Assembly: GCA_045538835.1 (NCBI GenBank)
Contig: JAZQEF010000011.1
Coordinates: 124,001-188,000, forward strand
Reading direction: 5' to 3'
DNA from: RGIG6165 sp045538835
GTDB taxonomy: Bacteria; Bacillota; Clostridia; Oscillospirales; Feifaniaceae
DNA length: 64,000 nt
How positions within the stretch are numbered: the stretch's first letter is position 1; each line of letters starts with the position of its first letter. The notes beneath the pieces were generated by a model. The model did no database searches, was not told the origin of the DNA, and saw only the letters and a list, made by a program, of their open reading frames with translations. Of the stretch, positions 42,020 through 50,536 are shown piece by piece. Both the position numbers and the translations under genes were made by a program.

Positions 42020-42292
42020 AAGCAGTTATGTCAGTAGCCGAATCCGCCTTATAAGAAAAAATAACCGTTTTTCTTTGTTGTCGGGTTTGAAATACAAGAA
42101 GTATTCCTACACCCTTACGCCTTGAAAATACGCTTATTTTTTTCTTATAAGGTTCTATGAATTTTTATTCAAAATTTTTATGTCAATGCAAGGCAAAAAC
42201 ACAGGTAATGCTGACGCATTACCGAGTATTTTAACGAAGCAGTGGCATAAAAAGACGGATAAAAACGGATTTGTCTACTGATATAACTGCTT
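42020..42292. mobile_element. MITE-like 273-bp element with 27-bp terminal and nested inverted repeats
   Basis: No gene in this 568-bp gap between the GNAT and Ldh genes. The element is bounded by imperfect 27-bp inverted ends, 42020-42046 and 42266-42292 (24 of 27 match; left end AAGCAGTTATGTCAGTAG). Inside is a second inverted pair, CCTTATAAGAAAAAATAA (42047-42064) against 42134-42152. There are also a small AATAC/GTATT hairpin at 42091-42105 and the perfect hairpin GGTAATGC-TGAC-GCATTACC (42204-42223). No open frame or target duplication is evident. A non-autonomous transposon relic or structured RNA repeat are both possible. Confidence 0.55.
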
Positions 42293-42306
42293 TAAGACAA
42301 AATAAT

Positions 42307-42344
42307 AAAAATTCCGCAATACTTTGTGTATTACGGAATTTTTT
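42307..42344. terminator. Bidirectional terminator next to the MITE-like element
   Basis: AAAAATTCCGCAATAC-TTTGT-GTATTACGGAATTTTT (one mismatch). It serves the minus-strand Ldh gene that ends at 42438. Confidence 0.75.
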
Positions 42345-42437
42345 AATGAAGTATTAACGGGAAATATCAAGCCAAAACCGAGTTATCACTAAGTGAACAC
42401 GCCCGAAACCAAAGTTCTTTTTTATGTTAATTATGTA

Positions 42438-43550
42438 TTAGTCTTCAAAGGGGAAGTGATACTGTGTAAGACCGAGTTCGTCACGGATAGCGATAAGTTC
42501 TTTCTGAACGGATTCGTTTATCGGAACGCCGTCCTTACGCGCTAAGCGTACATCGTGTTCTTTCTCACCTGCAGTGTAGATTCTGTCTGCACCGGGAGCC
42601 TTCTTTGAATTGCGGACAGAACGGATGATCTCGCCTGCCTTTTTTCTGCAGAGTTCTTCGCCGAGGAAGTGGTCTGTATCGATAGCGATGAAGAAGTGGC
42701 CAAGGTGATAGGGGATCTTTTCGCCATTTTCGCCAACGCCGTTAAGAGCCTTACCGTAGTCTCCGTCCTGAAGAACAGCAGAGAGAAGTTCAACTACCAT
42801 TGCATAGCCGTAACCCTTGTAACCGCCAAGATCTTCACCGATGCCGCCGAGAGTTGTAAGAGCAGCAGTGCCCTCACGGATTTTCTTAAGAGCAACACCT
42901 GCATCACCTTCAACGGGAGCACCGTCAAGACCTACGATAGTACCGGGATGAACATTTTCGCCGATTCTTTCATAGTACTCAACTTTACCGTTCTGTGTGA
43001 TAGATGTAGCGCAGTCGATAATGAAGTCGAAATCTTCGTCTGTAGGAATACCGATAGTGAGGGGGTTAGTACCAAACATACCCTCAACACCGAATGTAGG
43101 AGCAACTGAAGGACGAGCATTAGTACCTGTGATACCGATGCAGCCTTCCTTACAAGCCATCCAGGGATAATATCCTGCAATACCGTAGTGGCATGAATTT
43201 CTTACTGCTACCATACCCATACCGTACTTTTTAGCCTTTTCAATAGCCATCTTCATAGCTTTGTAGCCGATGACCTGTCCCATACCGTCGTGACCGTCAA
43301 CAACTGCTGTTGTCTCGGTTTCTTTGATTATCTCAAAGTTTGTAACGGGGTTCTGGATACCTGCCTTGATTCTGTCAAGGTAGATCGGCTTAAAACGGTT
43401 GCAGCCGTGTGATTCAATACCTCTCTTGTCAGATTCCAGAAGAACGTCAGCACAGATTTCTGCGTCCTCTCTGGGAATACCGTAACCAACGAATGAATCG
43501 ATTACAAAGTTTGTGATTGTCTTCCAATCAACGATGTTGTTTTTTGCCAT
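42438..43550 (-). CDS. Ldh-family oxidoreductase (malate/L-lactate/ureidoglycolate dehydrogenase type)
   Basis: 370 residues of the NAD(P)-dependent Ldh2/MDH2 family. Visible are HGCNRFKPIYLDRIKAG near residue 49 (substrate His), NSCHYGIAGYYPWMA near residue 118, TNARPSVAPTFGVEGMFGTNP near residue 143 and GYKGYGYAMVVELLSAVL near residue 258. Members reduce or oxidise 2-hydroxy acids such as malate, 2,3-diketogulonate or ureidoglycolate; the substrate is not decided here. AGGAAGATGAAAG precedes the ATG, and codon use suggests high expression. A lipoprotein gene lies 77 bases upstream. Confidence 0.88.
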   Translation of the reverse strand: MAKNNIVDWKTITNFVIDSFVGYGIPREDAEICADVLLESDKRGIESHGCNRFKPIYLDRIKAGIQNPVTNFEIIKETETTAVVDGHDGMGQVIGYKAMKMAIEKAKKYGMGMVAVRNSCHYGIAGYYPWMACKEGCIGITGTNARPSVAPTFGVEGMFGTNPLTIGIPTDEDFDFIIDCATSITQNGKVEYYERIGENVHPGTIVGLDGAPVEGDAGVALKKIREGTAALTTLGGIGEDLGGYKGYGYAMVVELLSAVLQDGDYGKALNGVGENGEKIPYHLGHFFIAIDTDHFLGEELCRKKAGEIIRSVRNSKKAPGADRIYTAGEKEHDVRLARKDGVPINESVQKELIAIRDELGLTQYHFPFED

Positions 43551-43627
43551 CTTTCATCTTCCTCTCTGTGTATTCTAAATTATCAGCGATAATATTGTAT
43601 CATAACAGAAAATATTTTCAACTGTTT

Positions 43628-44422
43628 TTAATCTTGTTTTATAAAAAGAATTTCATCTTCGCCGTATTTGAGAGTATTTCCTTCAAGAACTATCTTTACG
43701 TGGATTATAAGGTCTTCGTCATTTTCTTCTATCTGGACAGTTGTTGTGCCGTCGCCGTTATCTATGACTGAGATTATTTTATAGGTTGTGTAAAAACTGT
43801 AGTCACCTTTGTAATATTCGTATTTCTTTCCGTCGGTAAAGTTAAATTCAAGCACAAAATCGCCGTCTTCATGACGCCAGAGACCTACGAGCGGATCGTC
43901 GGTTGAAACCGGGGTTTCGGTGGGCTTGGTATCCGGTGTTTCATCCTCTTTATCAGGCTCGTCCTCTTCTTCAATGGGGTTACCTGTTTCGGGATCCACC
44001 TTAACCATTTCGTTGCCGCTGAAAAGCATGTCCTGAACTTCTTCTTCTGTGAAGTTATAGTCAACTTCTTCGTCCTCTGCAAGACGGCGGTAATCCAAAC
44101 CTTCCCACACCAAAGTATCGCCCGTTACGGTTATTTCGGTGTCATAAGTAAAATCGCCTTCTGTAACAGCAAGACTGTATAGTGAAGTCTCTCCTTCAAT
44201 AGTTACCGAATTGACTTTGTAGGACGCTTTTTCGGGTTCAAAAGTCATATATTTTCTCTCAATAGTATCCTCTGTGAAGGTCAATACCTGTATAAAAGCG
44301 TGGGCTCTGTAAAGCCATCTGCCTATAATAGGCTCGTCCGTGCTTTTAGCAGGCTTCTCGCCGCAGGCGCAAAGCGAAAATACAAGTATAAGGCAGAGCG
44401 CCAAAGACAGTATTCTTTTCAT
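43628..44422 (-). CDS. Lipoprotein with two lipocalin-like repeats
   Basis: 264 residues, lipidated (LVFSLCACGEK, Cys20 or so). Two similar ~85-residue beta-rich blocks, each opening with GRW or GLW: PIIGRWLYRAHAFIQVLTFTED (~33) and PLVGLWRHEDGDFVLEFNFTDG (~178). Such blocks recall DUF5640/lipocalin-like modules. They are joined by an acidic, Pro/Thr-rich linker of about 40 residues. AGGAG precedes the ATG. It lies 11 bases after another lipoprotein gene with a single such block; both probably arose by domain duplication. Function unknown. Confidence 0.7.
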   Translation of the reverse strand: MKRILSLALCLILVFSLCACGEKPAKSTDEPIIGRWLYRAHAFIQVLTFTEDTIERKYMTFEPEKASYKVNSVTIEGETSLYSLAVTEGDFTYDTEITVTGDTLVWEGLDYRRLAEDEEVDYNFTEEEVQDMLFSGNEMVKVDPETGNPIEEEDEPDKEDETPDTKPTETPVSTDDPLVGLWRHEDGDFVLEFNFTDGKKYEYYKGDYSFYTTYKIISVIDNGDGTTTVQIEENDEDLIIHVKIVLEGNTLKYGEDEILFIKQD

Positions 44423-44433
44423 GTTTTTTCTCC

Positions 44434-44757
44434 TTATTGTTTTTTGTAGATTCCGTTTGACATGGTCATTTCGTCACCGTCTATCAGTATCACGGTATCC
44501 TGCTTTCGTCCCTCGCCGTCACGGAGAGTGACTGTGTAACAGGTGCTGTCATCACGTTCCTCCTGATTTGCGATGACATAAGTGCCTTTTATAATGTCTC
44601 CGTCCCAGAAATGCAGTTGAAAACCGCCTTTCTGATCAAATATAACGGTATTTTCATCTTGCGATGAATACCACTTGCCGCAAAGGGCAGTGTCACCGCA
44701 GGCACAGAGTATAAGTGAAATAAGCAGCGCCAGGAAAATAACAGTTACTTTTTTCAT
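44434..44757 (-). CDS. Small lipoprotein with one lipocalin-like (DUF5640-like) block
   Basis: 107 residues, lipidated (LILCACGDT, Cys20). One beta-rich block starting LCGKWYSSQDENTVIFDQKGGFQLHF and ending IDGDEMTMSNGIYKKQ. Similar in layout to each half of the following 264-residue lipoprotein. GGAGAG precedes the ATG. First gene of the minus-strand run toward the Ldh gene. Function unknown. Confidence 0.68.
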   Translation of the reverse strand: MKKVTVIFLALLISLILCACGDTALCGKWYSSQDENTVIFDQKGGFQLHFWDGDIIKGTYVIANQEERDDSTCYTVTLRDGEGRKQDTVILIDGDEMTMSNGIYKKQ

Positions 44758-44847
44758 AAGACTCTCCGATTATTATATCATACTTTTTCATTATGCACAA
44801 TTGTGTTATAATGCTGTTAATAATATATGTTTTTATGTGAGGTCATA

Positions 44848-45582
44848 ATGAGTATTCTGATACAAAAATCCAGAGACCGTGCGGTTTTTGAACGCCTTTA
44901 TCAACTCTATTGCTATGAGTCGGGCGAAGGGGTAATAGGGCAGGACGCACTTTATAAGGTGCCTGATGAAATTATAACATATACTGTGGAGAAATGTGGT
45001 ATTCCCTGCGGTTTTGCAATATTTTCCGATGTGAGATGTCTGGAAAGGCTCTTTGTTTTAAAAGAGTGCCGAGAGGCAAAACTTATGGGCACGGTATTGA
45101 CACAACTTTTTGATGAGGATGTCGGAAAATGGTGTGTCCCCTGTGAGTTTGAAAATTATGTGAGGGAGTATACCTCAGGCGATTTTAAAAGGGAAAAACA
45201 GCTCTTTTTTGACAATTCGGGACGCTATAAAGAGGATGGAAGTTTTGTAGATTATGACGATATCTCGTCCGTCATTAATTCGTATGAGATAAATGCGGTA
45301 AAGCACGGAAAGTGCCTTTCTGAGAGGCGCTTTGCAGATGCCGCAAAATATTCGGCACGGCTTTTTGCGATGAGAGAAAAGATAAAGGAAAAAGAACTCG
45401 TTTATGATGTGGTGTCACCGCTTATTGCCAAAGGCGGAAATATCACCGTATGGACGGCAGGTCTTGCACTCTCGGCAGGTATTATGAAAGATGAGGCGGC
45501 AGATGCGCTTATAAAACTTCAAAACGATGCTGATTTTTCTGCTTCTGCAGCACTTCTTCTGGAGGAATACAAAAATCGTTGA
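44848..45582 (+). CDS. Unknown protein; possible GNAT-like N-terminal half
   Basis: 244 residues, cytoplasmic, no family recognised. The first ~110 residues have a GNAT-like rhythm (ITYTVEKCGIPCGFAIFSDV, ERLFVLKECREAKLMGTVLT) but no clear acetyl-CoA loop. The second half is helical and charged (ADAAKYSARLFAMREKIKEK, LSAGIMKDEAADALIKLQND), perhaps HEAT-like. ATG at 44848 follows TGAGGTC; ATG at 44827 lacks a site. It stands alone between divergent lipoproteins and the branched-chain operon. Confidence 0.6.
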   Translation: MSILIQKSRDRAVFERLYQLYCYESGEGVIGQDALYKVPDEIITYTVEKCGIPCGFAIFSDVRCLERLFVLKECREAKLMGTVLTQLFDEDVGKWCVPCEFENYVREYTSGDFKREKQLFFDNSGRYKEDGSFVDYDDISSVINSYEINAVKHGKCLSERRFADAAKYSARLFAMREKIKEKELVYDVVSPLIAKGGNITVWTAGLALSAGIMKDEAADALIKLQNDADFSASAALLLEEYKNR

Positions 45583-45670
45583 ATGTTTATGAGCCGTGTT
45601 CAGTCGCAGAAAAATGTCGCGCTATGGTGGACAGTTGTTGGCTAAAGAAAGACAAATTCTTGCAACTTTG

Positions 45671-45698
45671 TTGACTTTTTCTTATATATATGTATAAT
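45671..45698 (+). promoter_or_regulatory. Promoter of the branched-chain amino-acid operon
   Basis: TTGACT (45671-45676), 16-base spacer, TATAAT (45693-45698). This is a strong site. Confidence 0.75.
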
Positions 45699-45703
45699 AA
45701 GAA

Positions 45704-45750
45704 ATAGCGGAGTAGGATCCGCTTGAATCAATTGCCACTCAGAAGGGCAA
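45704..45750 (+). promoter_or_regulatory. Leader with two small hairpins before livK
   Basis: AGCGGA-GTAGGA-TCCGCT (from ~45706) and ATTGCC/GGCAAT (from ~45731) lie in tandem just after the transcription start and before CGGAGG. They may protect the mRNA 5' end; no riboswitch class was recognised. Confidence 0.4.
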
Positions 45751-45764
45751 TACGGAGGTTACTT

Positions 45765-46940
45765 ATGAAAAGGATAATTGCATTGGCACTCGCGTGCCTC
45801 ATGGTCATTGCATGCTTCGCAGGCTGCGGCAGCAGCAAGGCTGACGATGTTATTTACATCGGTATCTACGAACCCGCATCGGGCGATAACGGTGCAGGCG
45901 GTAAGCAGGAGACTCTTGGTATCCAGTATGCAAACTCTCTTGTAAACACAGTTACACTCGGCGGCAAAGAGTATAAGATCGAACTTGTTGAAGTTGACAA
46001 CCAGTCCTCAACAGATAAGGCTATCTCTGCTGCTTCACAGCTCGTTTCAAAGGGCTGCTCGGTAGTTCTCGGTTCATACGGCTCAGGCGTTTCAATCGCA
46101 GCTGCTGATACATTTGCAAACGCAAAGATCCCTGCAATCGGTTGTTCCTGCACAAACCCCGCAGTAACAGACGGTAACGAGTATTATTACAGAATCTGCT
46201 ACCTCGATCCTTTCCAGGGTACAGTTCTTGCTAACTATGCTCTTGAAGAAAAGGGCGACACAGCATATGTTCTTGCACAGCTCGGCGATGACTATTCGGT
46301 AGGTCTTGCAACTTCTTTCCAGAGCGCATTTGAAGCACTTGGCGGCACAGTTGTTTATGAGACATTCCCCGAAGGCACAAGTGACTTCACCGCTTATATC
46401 ACAAGCGCTAAAAACGCAGGTGCAGACGTTATGTTTGCTCCCACATCAACAACATCAGCTTCACTCATCATCTCACAGGCTGCTTCAAACGGTGCTGAAT
46501 ATGCACTTATGGCAGGTGACACATGGGAAAGTTCAGTAATTCTTGACGCTGCAAAGGGCACAAATCTTGATATTTCTGTTTCAACATTCTTCGATGAGAA
46601 TGACGATACAGCAGCAGGTAAGGAATTCGTTACAGGCTTTAAGGCATGGCTCAACGCTAACCCCGAAAAGCTCACAAACAACGGCGGTAACGATATCGTT
46701 GCAGCAGTTTCAGCACTTGGTTACGACGGCTATATGACAGCGGTTGAAGCACTCAAGGCTGCTGATTCACCCGACTCACAGGCAGTTGCTGACGCTCTCG
46801 GCGGTGTTGTATACACAGGCGTTACAGGCGAGATCAAGTTTGACGAAATCGGCGATGCTGTAAGAAATCTCGCATACATCAAGACTGTTGACACAGTTAA
46901 CGGTGCATTTGTATTCGGTAAGATCCAGACTATCGCTTAA
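45765..46940 (+). CDS. livK: Branched-chain amino-acid ABC transporter, substrate-binding lipoprotein
   Basis: 391 residues, lipidated binding protein (CFAGCGSS, Cys20 or so) of the leucine/isoleucine/valine-type (periplasmic-binding-protein type I) family. Segments DVIYIGIYEPASGDNGAGG, VGSYGSGVSIAAADTFANAK and YDGYMTAVEALK are typical. CGGAGG precedes the ATG at 45765; the open frame from 45723 includes the leader hairpins and is not coding. Codon use is strongly biased, so it is probably abundant. First gene of the liv operon. The true ligand may be another amino acid or amide. Confidence 0.92.
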   Translation: MKRIIALALACLMVIACFAGCGSSKADDVIYIGIYEPASGDNGAGGKQETLGIQYANSLVNTVTLGGKEYKIELVEVDNQSSTDKAISAASQLVSKGCSVVLGSYGSGVSIAAADTFANAKIPAIGCSCTNPAVTDGNEYYYRICYLDPFQGTVLANYALEEKGDTAYVLAQLGDDYSVGLATSFQSAFEALGGTVVYETFPEGTSDFTAYITSAKNAGADVMFAPTSTTSASLIISQAASNGAEYALMAGDTWESSVILDAAKGTNLDISVSTFFDENDDTAAGKEFVTGFKAWLNANPEKLTNNGGNDIVAAVSALGYDGYMTAVEALKAADSPDSQAVADALGGVVYTGVTGEIKFDEIGDAVRNLAYIKTVDTVNGAFVFGKIQTIA

Positions 46941-46960
46941 AGCAAATTAAATAAGTTTCC

Positions 46961-46994
46961 GCGTGGCGGGTGCTGCTTGCCCGCCACGCACTTT
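46961..46994 (+). terminator. Intercistronic hairpin between livK and livH
   Basis: A 10-bp GC-rich perfect stem GCGTGGCGGG (46961-46970 with 46980-46989), followed by ACTTTATTTT. It probably reduces read-through, giving more binding protein than permease. Confidence 0.75.
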
Positions 46995-47017
46995 ATTTTG
47001 TTACGGAGGTCCTATAG

Positions 47018-47902
47018 ATGGATTTTATTGCTAAATATCTGCCCTATTTGCTTGCGGGAATATCGGTAGGCGGACAGTATGCTCTTATCGCCATAGGTTA
47101 CACTATGGTATACGGTATACTCCGTCTTATCAATTTTGCGCATGCGGATATCTTTATGGTCGCAGGCTTTATTATGGTGTATGCTTCGGCGTCAATGCCC
47201 ATATATCTGTCGATTCCGCTGGTCATTGTTTTGACGGTGGCACTCGGCTTTATAGTTGAGCGTGTCGCGTACAAGCCTCTTCGAAGCGCCCCCAGAATGT
47301 CGGTCATGATATCGGCTATCGGCGTATCATATCTTCTGCAGAATACTGCCTGGTATGTAACGGGCGGTCTTGCAAAAGTATACCCCACTATTCCGTGGAT
47401 AAGTGATACTGTGACATTTATGGGTTGCACCACAAAGCGTGTTACATTTATCACACCTATCCTCACGATTTTACTTGTAATTATCCTTGTTCTTCTCATA
47501 AAATACACAAAAATCGGTATCGCAATGCGTGCCGTATCAAAAGATTTTGAGACATCGCAGTTAATGGGCATCAAGATAAACACAGTCATCAGTATGACAT
47601 TTATCATCGGTTCGTTCCTTGCGGCTGTCGGCTCACTTCTCTATTTTTCAAACTATGCTACTGTTACGCCCACTATCGGTGCTATGCCCGGACTTAAGGC
47701 ATTCGTTGCCGCAGTATTCGGCGGCATCGGCTCTATCCCCGGCGCTGTAATAGGTGCATTCATAATCGGTATATGCGAAAACTTCATCAAGGCGGCAGGT
47801 CTTACGACCTTCTCAGATGCATTTACATTCGCATTGCTTATAGTCGTGCTCATCGTCAAGCCTAACGGTATCTTCGGTGAATCGACTTCCGAAAAGGTTT
47901 AA
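47018..47902 (+). CDS. livH: Branched-chain amino-acid ABC permease LivH
   Basis: 294 residues, about eight helices. Hallmarks: GISVGGQYALIAIGYTMVYGILRLINFAHADIFM at the N terminus, VERVAYKPLRSAPRMSVMISAIG, and RAVSKDFETSQLMGIKIN before the EAA-like loop near residue 180; PGLKAFVAAVFGGIGSIPGA follows. ACGGAGG precedes the ATG. Confidence 0.95.
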   Translation: MDFIAKYLPYLLAGISVGGQYALIAIGYTMVYGILRLINFAHADIFMVAGFIMVYASASMPIYLSIPLVIVLTVALGFIVERVAYKPLRSAPRMSVMISAIGVSYLLQNTAWYVTGGLAKVYPTIPWISDTVTFMGCTTKRVTFITPILTILLVIILVLLIKYTKIGIAMRAVSKDFETSQLMGIKINTVISMTFIIGSFLAAVGSLLYFSNYATVTPTIGAMPGLKAFVAAVFGGIGSIPGAVIGAFIIGICENFIKAAGLTTFSDAFTFALLIVVLIVKPNGIFGESTSEKV

Positions 47903-47916
47903 GGGGAGGTTGCAGT

Positions 47917-48981
47917 ATGAAAAAGACAACAAAAAATATTATTTATATTGTACTTCTTCTTGTTATATTTGGCATTAGTTATGCAGTTGATATAATTGCC
48001 CCGTATTCAATGCTTGTAACGGTGCTTCGCAAAGGCGCGGTCTATGCTTTAGTTGCCGTTTCGATGAACCTTCTCAACGGCTTTACAGGTCTTTTCTCAC
48101 TCGGTCAGGCTGGCTTTATGCTTCTTGGTGCATACACTTACGCGATATTCACCATTCCGACTGAGGCGAGAGAATCGGTTTACTACTACTTTGAGGGCGG
48201 TATCATTAATTTCCAGATGAATATGATTTTAGCAATGCTTCTTGCAGGCGTTGTTGCCGCAATATTTGCATATCTTATCGGTCTGCCCGTTTTAAAACTT
48301 AAGAGTGACTATCTTGCTATCGCAACACTCGGTTTTGCCGAGATAGTAAGGGCACTTGCGCAGTGGGACGGTTTCGGTAAGATAACAAACGGTTCAAACC
48401 TTCTCAAAAAGTTCCCCGTTTTAAGCAATACGACACAGTATTTTCTTGTTGTGAGCATTTGTATAGCGGTTGTTGCGCTGCTCATTCATTCGACATACGG
48501 ACGTGCTTTCAAAGCCATCCGTGATGATGAAATTGCCGCACAGGCAATGGGTATCAACCTTGCAAGGCATAAGCAGTTGTCCTTTGTAATATCAGCATTC
48601 TTTGCAGGTATAGGCGGCGCGCTTCTTGCAATATTTCAGACTACTGTTCAGGCAAACGCTTTCAAGAGCGCAATGACATATGAGATTCTTCTCATTGTTG
48701 TTATCGGCGGTATCGGCTCTATTACAGGCTCTATTCTCGGCTCATTCCTGTTTATTGCTTGCAGTGAATGGTGGCTCAGATTCCTTGATGAACCTATGTT
48801 TATCGGGACATTCCAGGTGCCGCTTCTGCGCACAGGCTTCAGAATGGTCGTATTCTCGGTAATTATTATGATAGTGGTTCTTTTCTTCCGCAGGGGTATC
48901 ATGGGGGATAAGGAATTTTCACTTGACAGAATAGCAAAGTTGTTTAAGAAAAAGGCGAAAGGAGATACTGAAAATGAGTAA
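47917..48981 (+). CDS. livM: Branched-chain amino-acid ABC permease LivM
   Basis: 354 residues, about ten helices. Patterns include SMNLLNGFTGLFSLGQAGFMLLGAYTYAI near residue 48, RVVLSDYLAIATLGFAEI-like (KSDYLAIATLGFAEIVRAL), AFKAIRDDEIAAQAMGINLA near residue 198 and VVIGGIGSITGSILG. GGGGAGG precedes the ATG, 14 bases after livH. Its stop overlaps the livG start by eight bases. Confidence 0.95.
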   Translation: MKKTTKNIIYIVLLLVIFGISYAVDIIAPYSMLVTVLRKGAVYALVAVSMNLLNGFTGLFSLGQAGFMLLGAYTYAIFTIPTEARESVYYYFEGGIINFQMNMILAMLLAGVVAAIFAYLIGLPVLKLKSDYLAIATLGFAEIVRALAQWDGFGKITNGSNLLKKFPVLSNTTQYFLVVSICIAVVALLIHSTYGRAFKAIRDDEIAAQAMGINLARHKQLSFVISAFFAGIGGALLAIFQTTVQANAFKSAMTYEILLIVVIGGIGSITGSILGSFLFIACSEWWLRFLDEPMFIGTFQVPLLRTGFRMVVFSVIIMIVVLFFRRGIMGDKEFSLDRIAKLFKKKAKGDTENE

Positions 48982-49816
48982 GAATGTACTTTCGCTGCAG
49001 GATATAACCATGCAGTTTGGCGGTGTCGTTGCGGTAAATAACCTTTCGCTTGATGTAAATGAAGGAGAGATAGTTTCTCTTATCGGTCCAAACGGCGCAG
49101 GCAAGACGACCGTGTTCAATGTTATCACAGGTGTCTACGAAGCGACAAACGGCAGAATTCTCTTTAACGGAGAAACAATGCTTGAAAATCACCCCAAGGG
49201 TAAGATGAAGAAACTCTACAAGGGTGAAAATGCAGGCGTTTATAAAAAATCAGTTGTTAAATTGCCCGACAAGATAACAAAAATGGGCATAGCGAGAACG
49301 TTTCAGAACATCAGACTTTTCAAGTCAATGACGGTGTTTGAAAACGTACTTGTCGCAATGCATCTCCGCCGTAAGAGCAATGTGTTCACGGCAACCTTTA
49401 AACTCAATATGAAAGAGGAAAGGGAGATGCGTGATAGGGCGCTCGAACTGCTTAGCGAAGTAGGTCTTGAAGATGTAAAGGACGAACTCGCAACAAGCCT
49501 TCCCTACGGTAAGCAGAGAAGACTTGAAATCGCAAGAGCGCTTGCAACACAGCCGACGCTTCTTTTACTTGACGAGCCTGCTGCGGGTATGAATCCGCAG
49601 GAAACTGACGAACTTACGGCATTTATCAAGCATATAAGAGATAAATTTGGTCTTACGATTCTTCTTATTGAGCATCATATGAATCTTGTTATGGACATTT
49701 CCGACCGTATATATGTAATCGACTTCGGTAAACTTATATCAAGCGGTACACCCGAAGTTGTCCAGGCGGATCAGCGTGTTATTGATGCATATCTGGGGGT
49801 GGCTGAAGATGAGTAA
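48974..49816 (+). CDS. livG: Branched-chain amino-acid ABC ATPase LivG, with basic insertion
   Basis: 280 residues. Walker A GPNGAGKTTVF (~38), signature LPYGKQRRLEIARAL (~177), Walker B LLLLDEPAAGMN (~197) and switch His in LLIEHHMNL. Compared with E. coli LivG there are about 25-30 extra, mostly basic residues (HPKGKMKKLYKGENAGVYKK) between the second beta strand region and GIARTFQNIRLF. AAAGGAGATAC precedes the ATG, overlapping livM by eight bases; it overlaps livF in turn. Confidence 0.94.
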   Translation: MSKNVLSLQDITMQFGGVVAVNNLSLDVNEGEIVSLIGPNGAGKTTVFNVITGVYEATNGRILFNGETMLENHPKGKMKKLYKGENAGVYKKSVVKLPDKITKMGIARTFQNIRLFKSMTVFENVLVAMHLRRKSNVFTATFKLNMKEEREMRDRALELLSEVGLEDVKDELATSLPYGKQRRLEIARALATQPTLLLLDEPAAGMNPQETDELTAFIKHIRDKFGLTILLIEHHMNLVMDISDRIYVIDFGKLISSGTPEVVQADQRVIDAYLGVAEDE

Positions 49817-50528
49817 TATTCTTGAAATAAGAGACCTTACGGTATCATACGGCGGTATTGAGGCAGTAAAAGGCATTTCTCTCGACGTTCCCGAGGGTGA
49901 GATAGTTACACTTATCGGCGCAAACGGTGCAGGCAAGAGTACTACGCTTAAAACAATAGCAGGGCTTGTCAAATCCAAGACGGCGTCTATCAAGTTTATG
50001 GGCAATGAGATATCGGGTATGACACCCGACAAGATTGTTACAAGCGGTATAACGCTCGTTCCTGAGGGAAGAAGGGTCTTCCCCAACCTGACGGTAAAAG
50101 AAAATCTGCGCATCGGTGCATATCTCCGTAAGGACAGTCTTGATAAAGATTTTGATTATGTTTACAGTCTGTTCCCCAGACTCAAAGAAAGAGAATGGCA
50201 GCTTGCCGGCACACTCTCGGGCGGTGAACAGCAGATGCTTGCCGTTGCAAGGGCGCTTATGAGCAAACCTAAACTTATCATGATGGATGAACCGTCACTT
50301 GGTCTTGCACCGCTGGTGGTAAAGAGCATTTTTGACATCATCAAGACTATCAATGAACAGTGTATAACGGTGCTTCTTATCGAGCAGAATGCAAATATGG
50401 CGCTTCAGGCGGCAAATACGGCATATGTTCTTGAAACAGGAAGGATCACAATGACGGGTACGGGCAGTGAACTGCTCCGTGACGAGCGTATTAAAGAGGC
50501 ATATCTCGGAAAGAGCAAAAAGGAGTAA
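49809..50528 (+). CDS. livF: Branched-chain amino-acid ABC ATPase LivF
   Basis: 239 residues. Walker A GANGAGKSTTLKTI (~38), LVPEGRRVFPNLTVKENL (~87, LivF hallmark), signature LSGGEQQMLAVARAL (~135), Walker B LIMMDEPSLGLAP and switch-region LLIEQNANMAL. ATG at 49809 overlaps the livG stop by eight bases. asnS follows eight bases after its stop. Confidence 0.95.
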   Translation: MSNILEIRDLTVSYGGIEAVKGISLDVPEGEIVTLIGANGAGKSTTLKTIAGLVKSKTASIKFMGNEISGMTPDKIVTSGITLVPEGRRVFPNLTVKENLRIGAYLRKDSLDKDFDYVYSLFPRLKEREWQLAGTLSGGEQQMLAVARALMSKPKLIMMDEPSLGLAPLVVKSIFDIIKTINEQCITVLLIEQNANMALQAANTAYVLETGRITMTGTGSELLRDERIKEAYLGKSKKE

Positions 50529-50536
50529 TACAGGCA

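Noticed and set aside
45583..45764. Possible 20-residue leader peptide or riboswitch before livK
   Set aside because: The short frame at 45583 lacks a ribosome site and lies upstream of the promoter; the two small hairpins match no recognised riboswitch class.
47098..47607. 169-residue minus-strand frame inside livH
   Set aside because: Shadow of a membrane-protein gene; no start signals.
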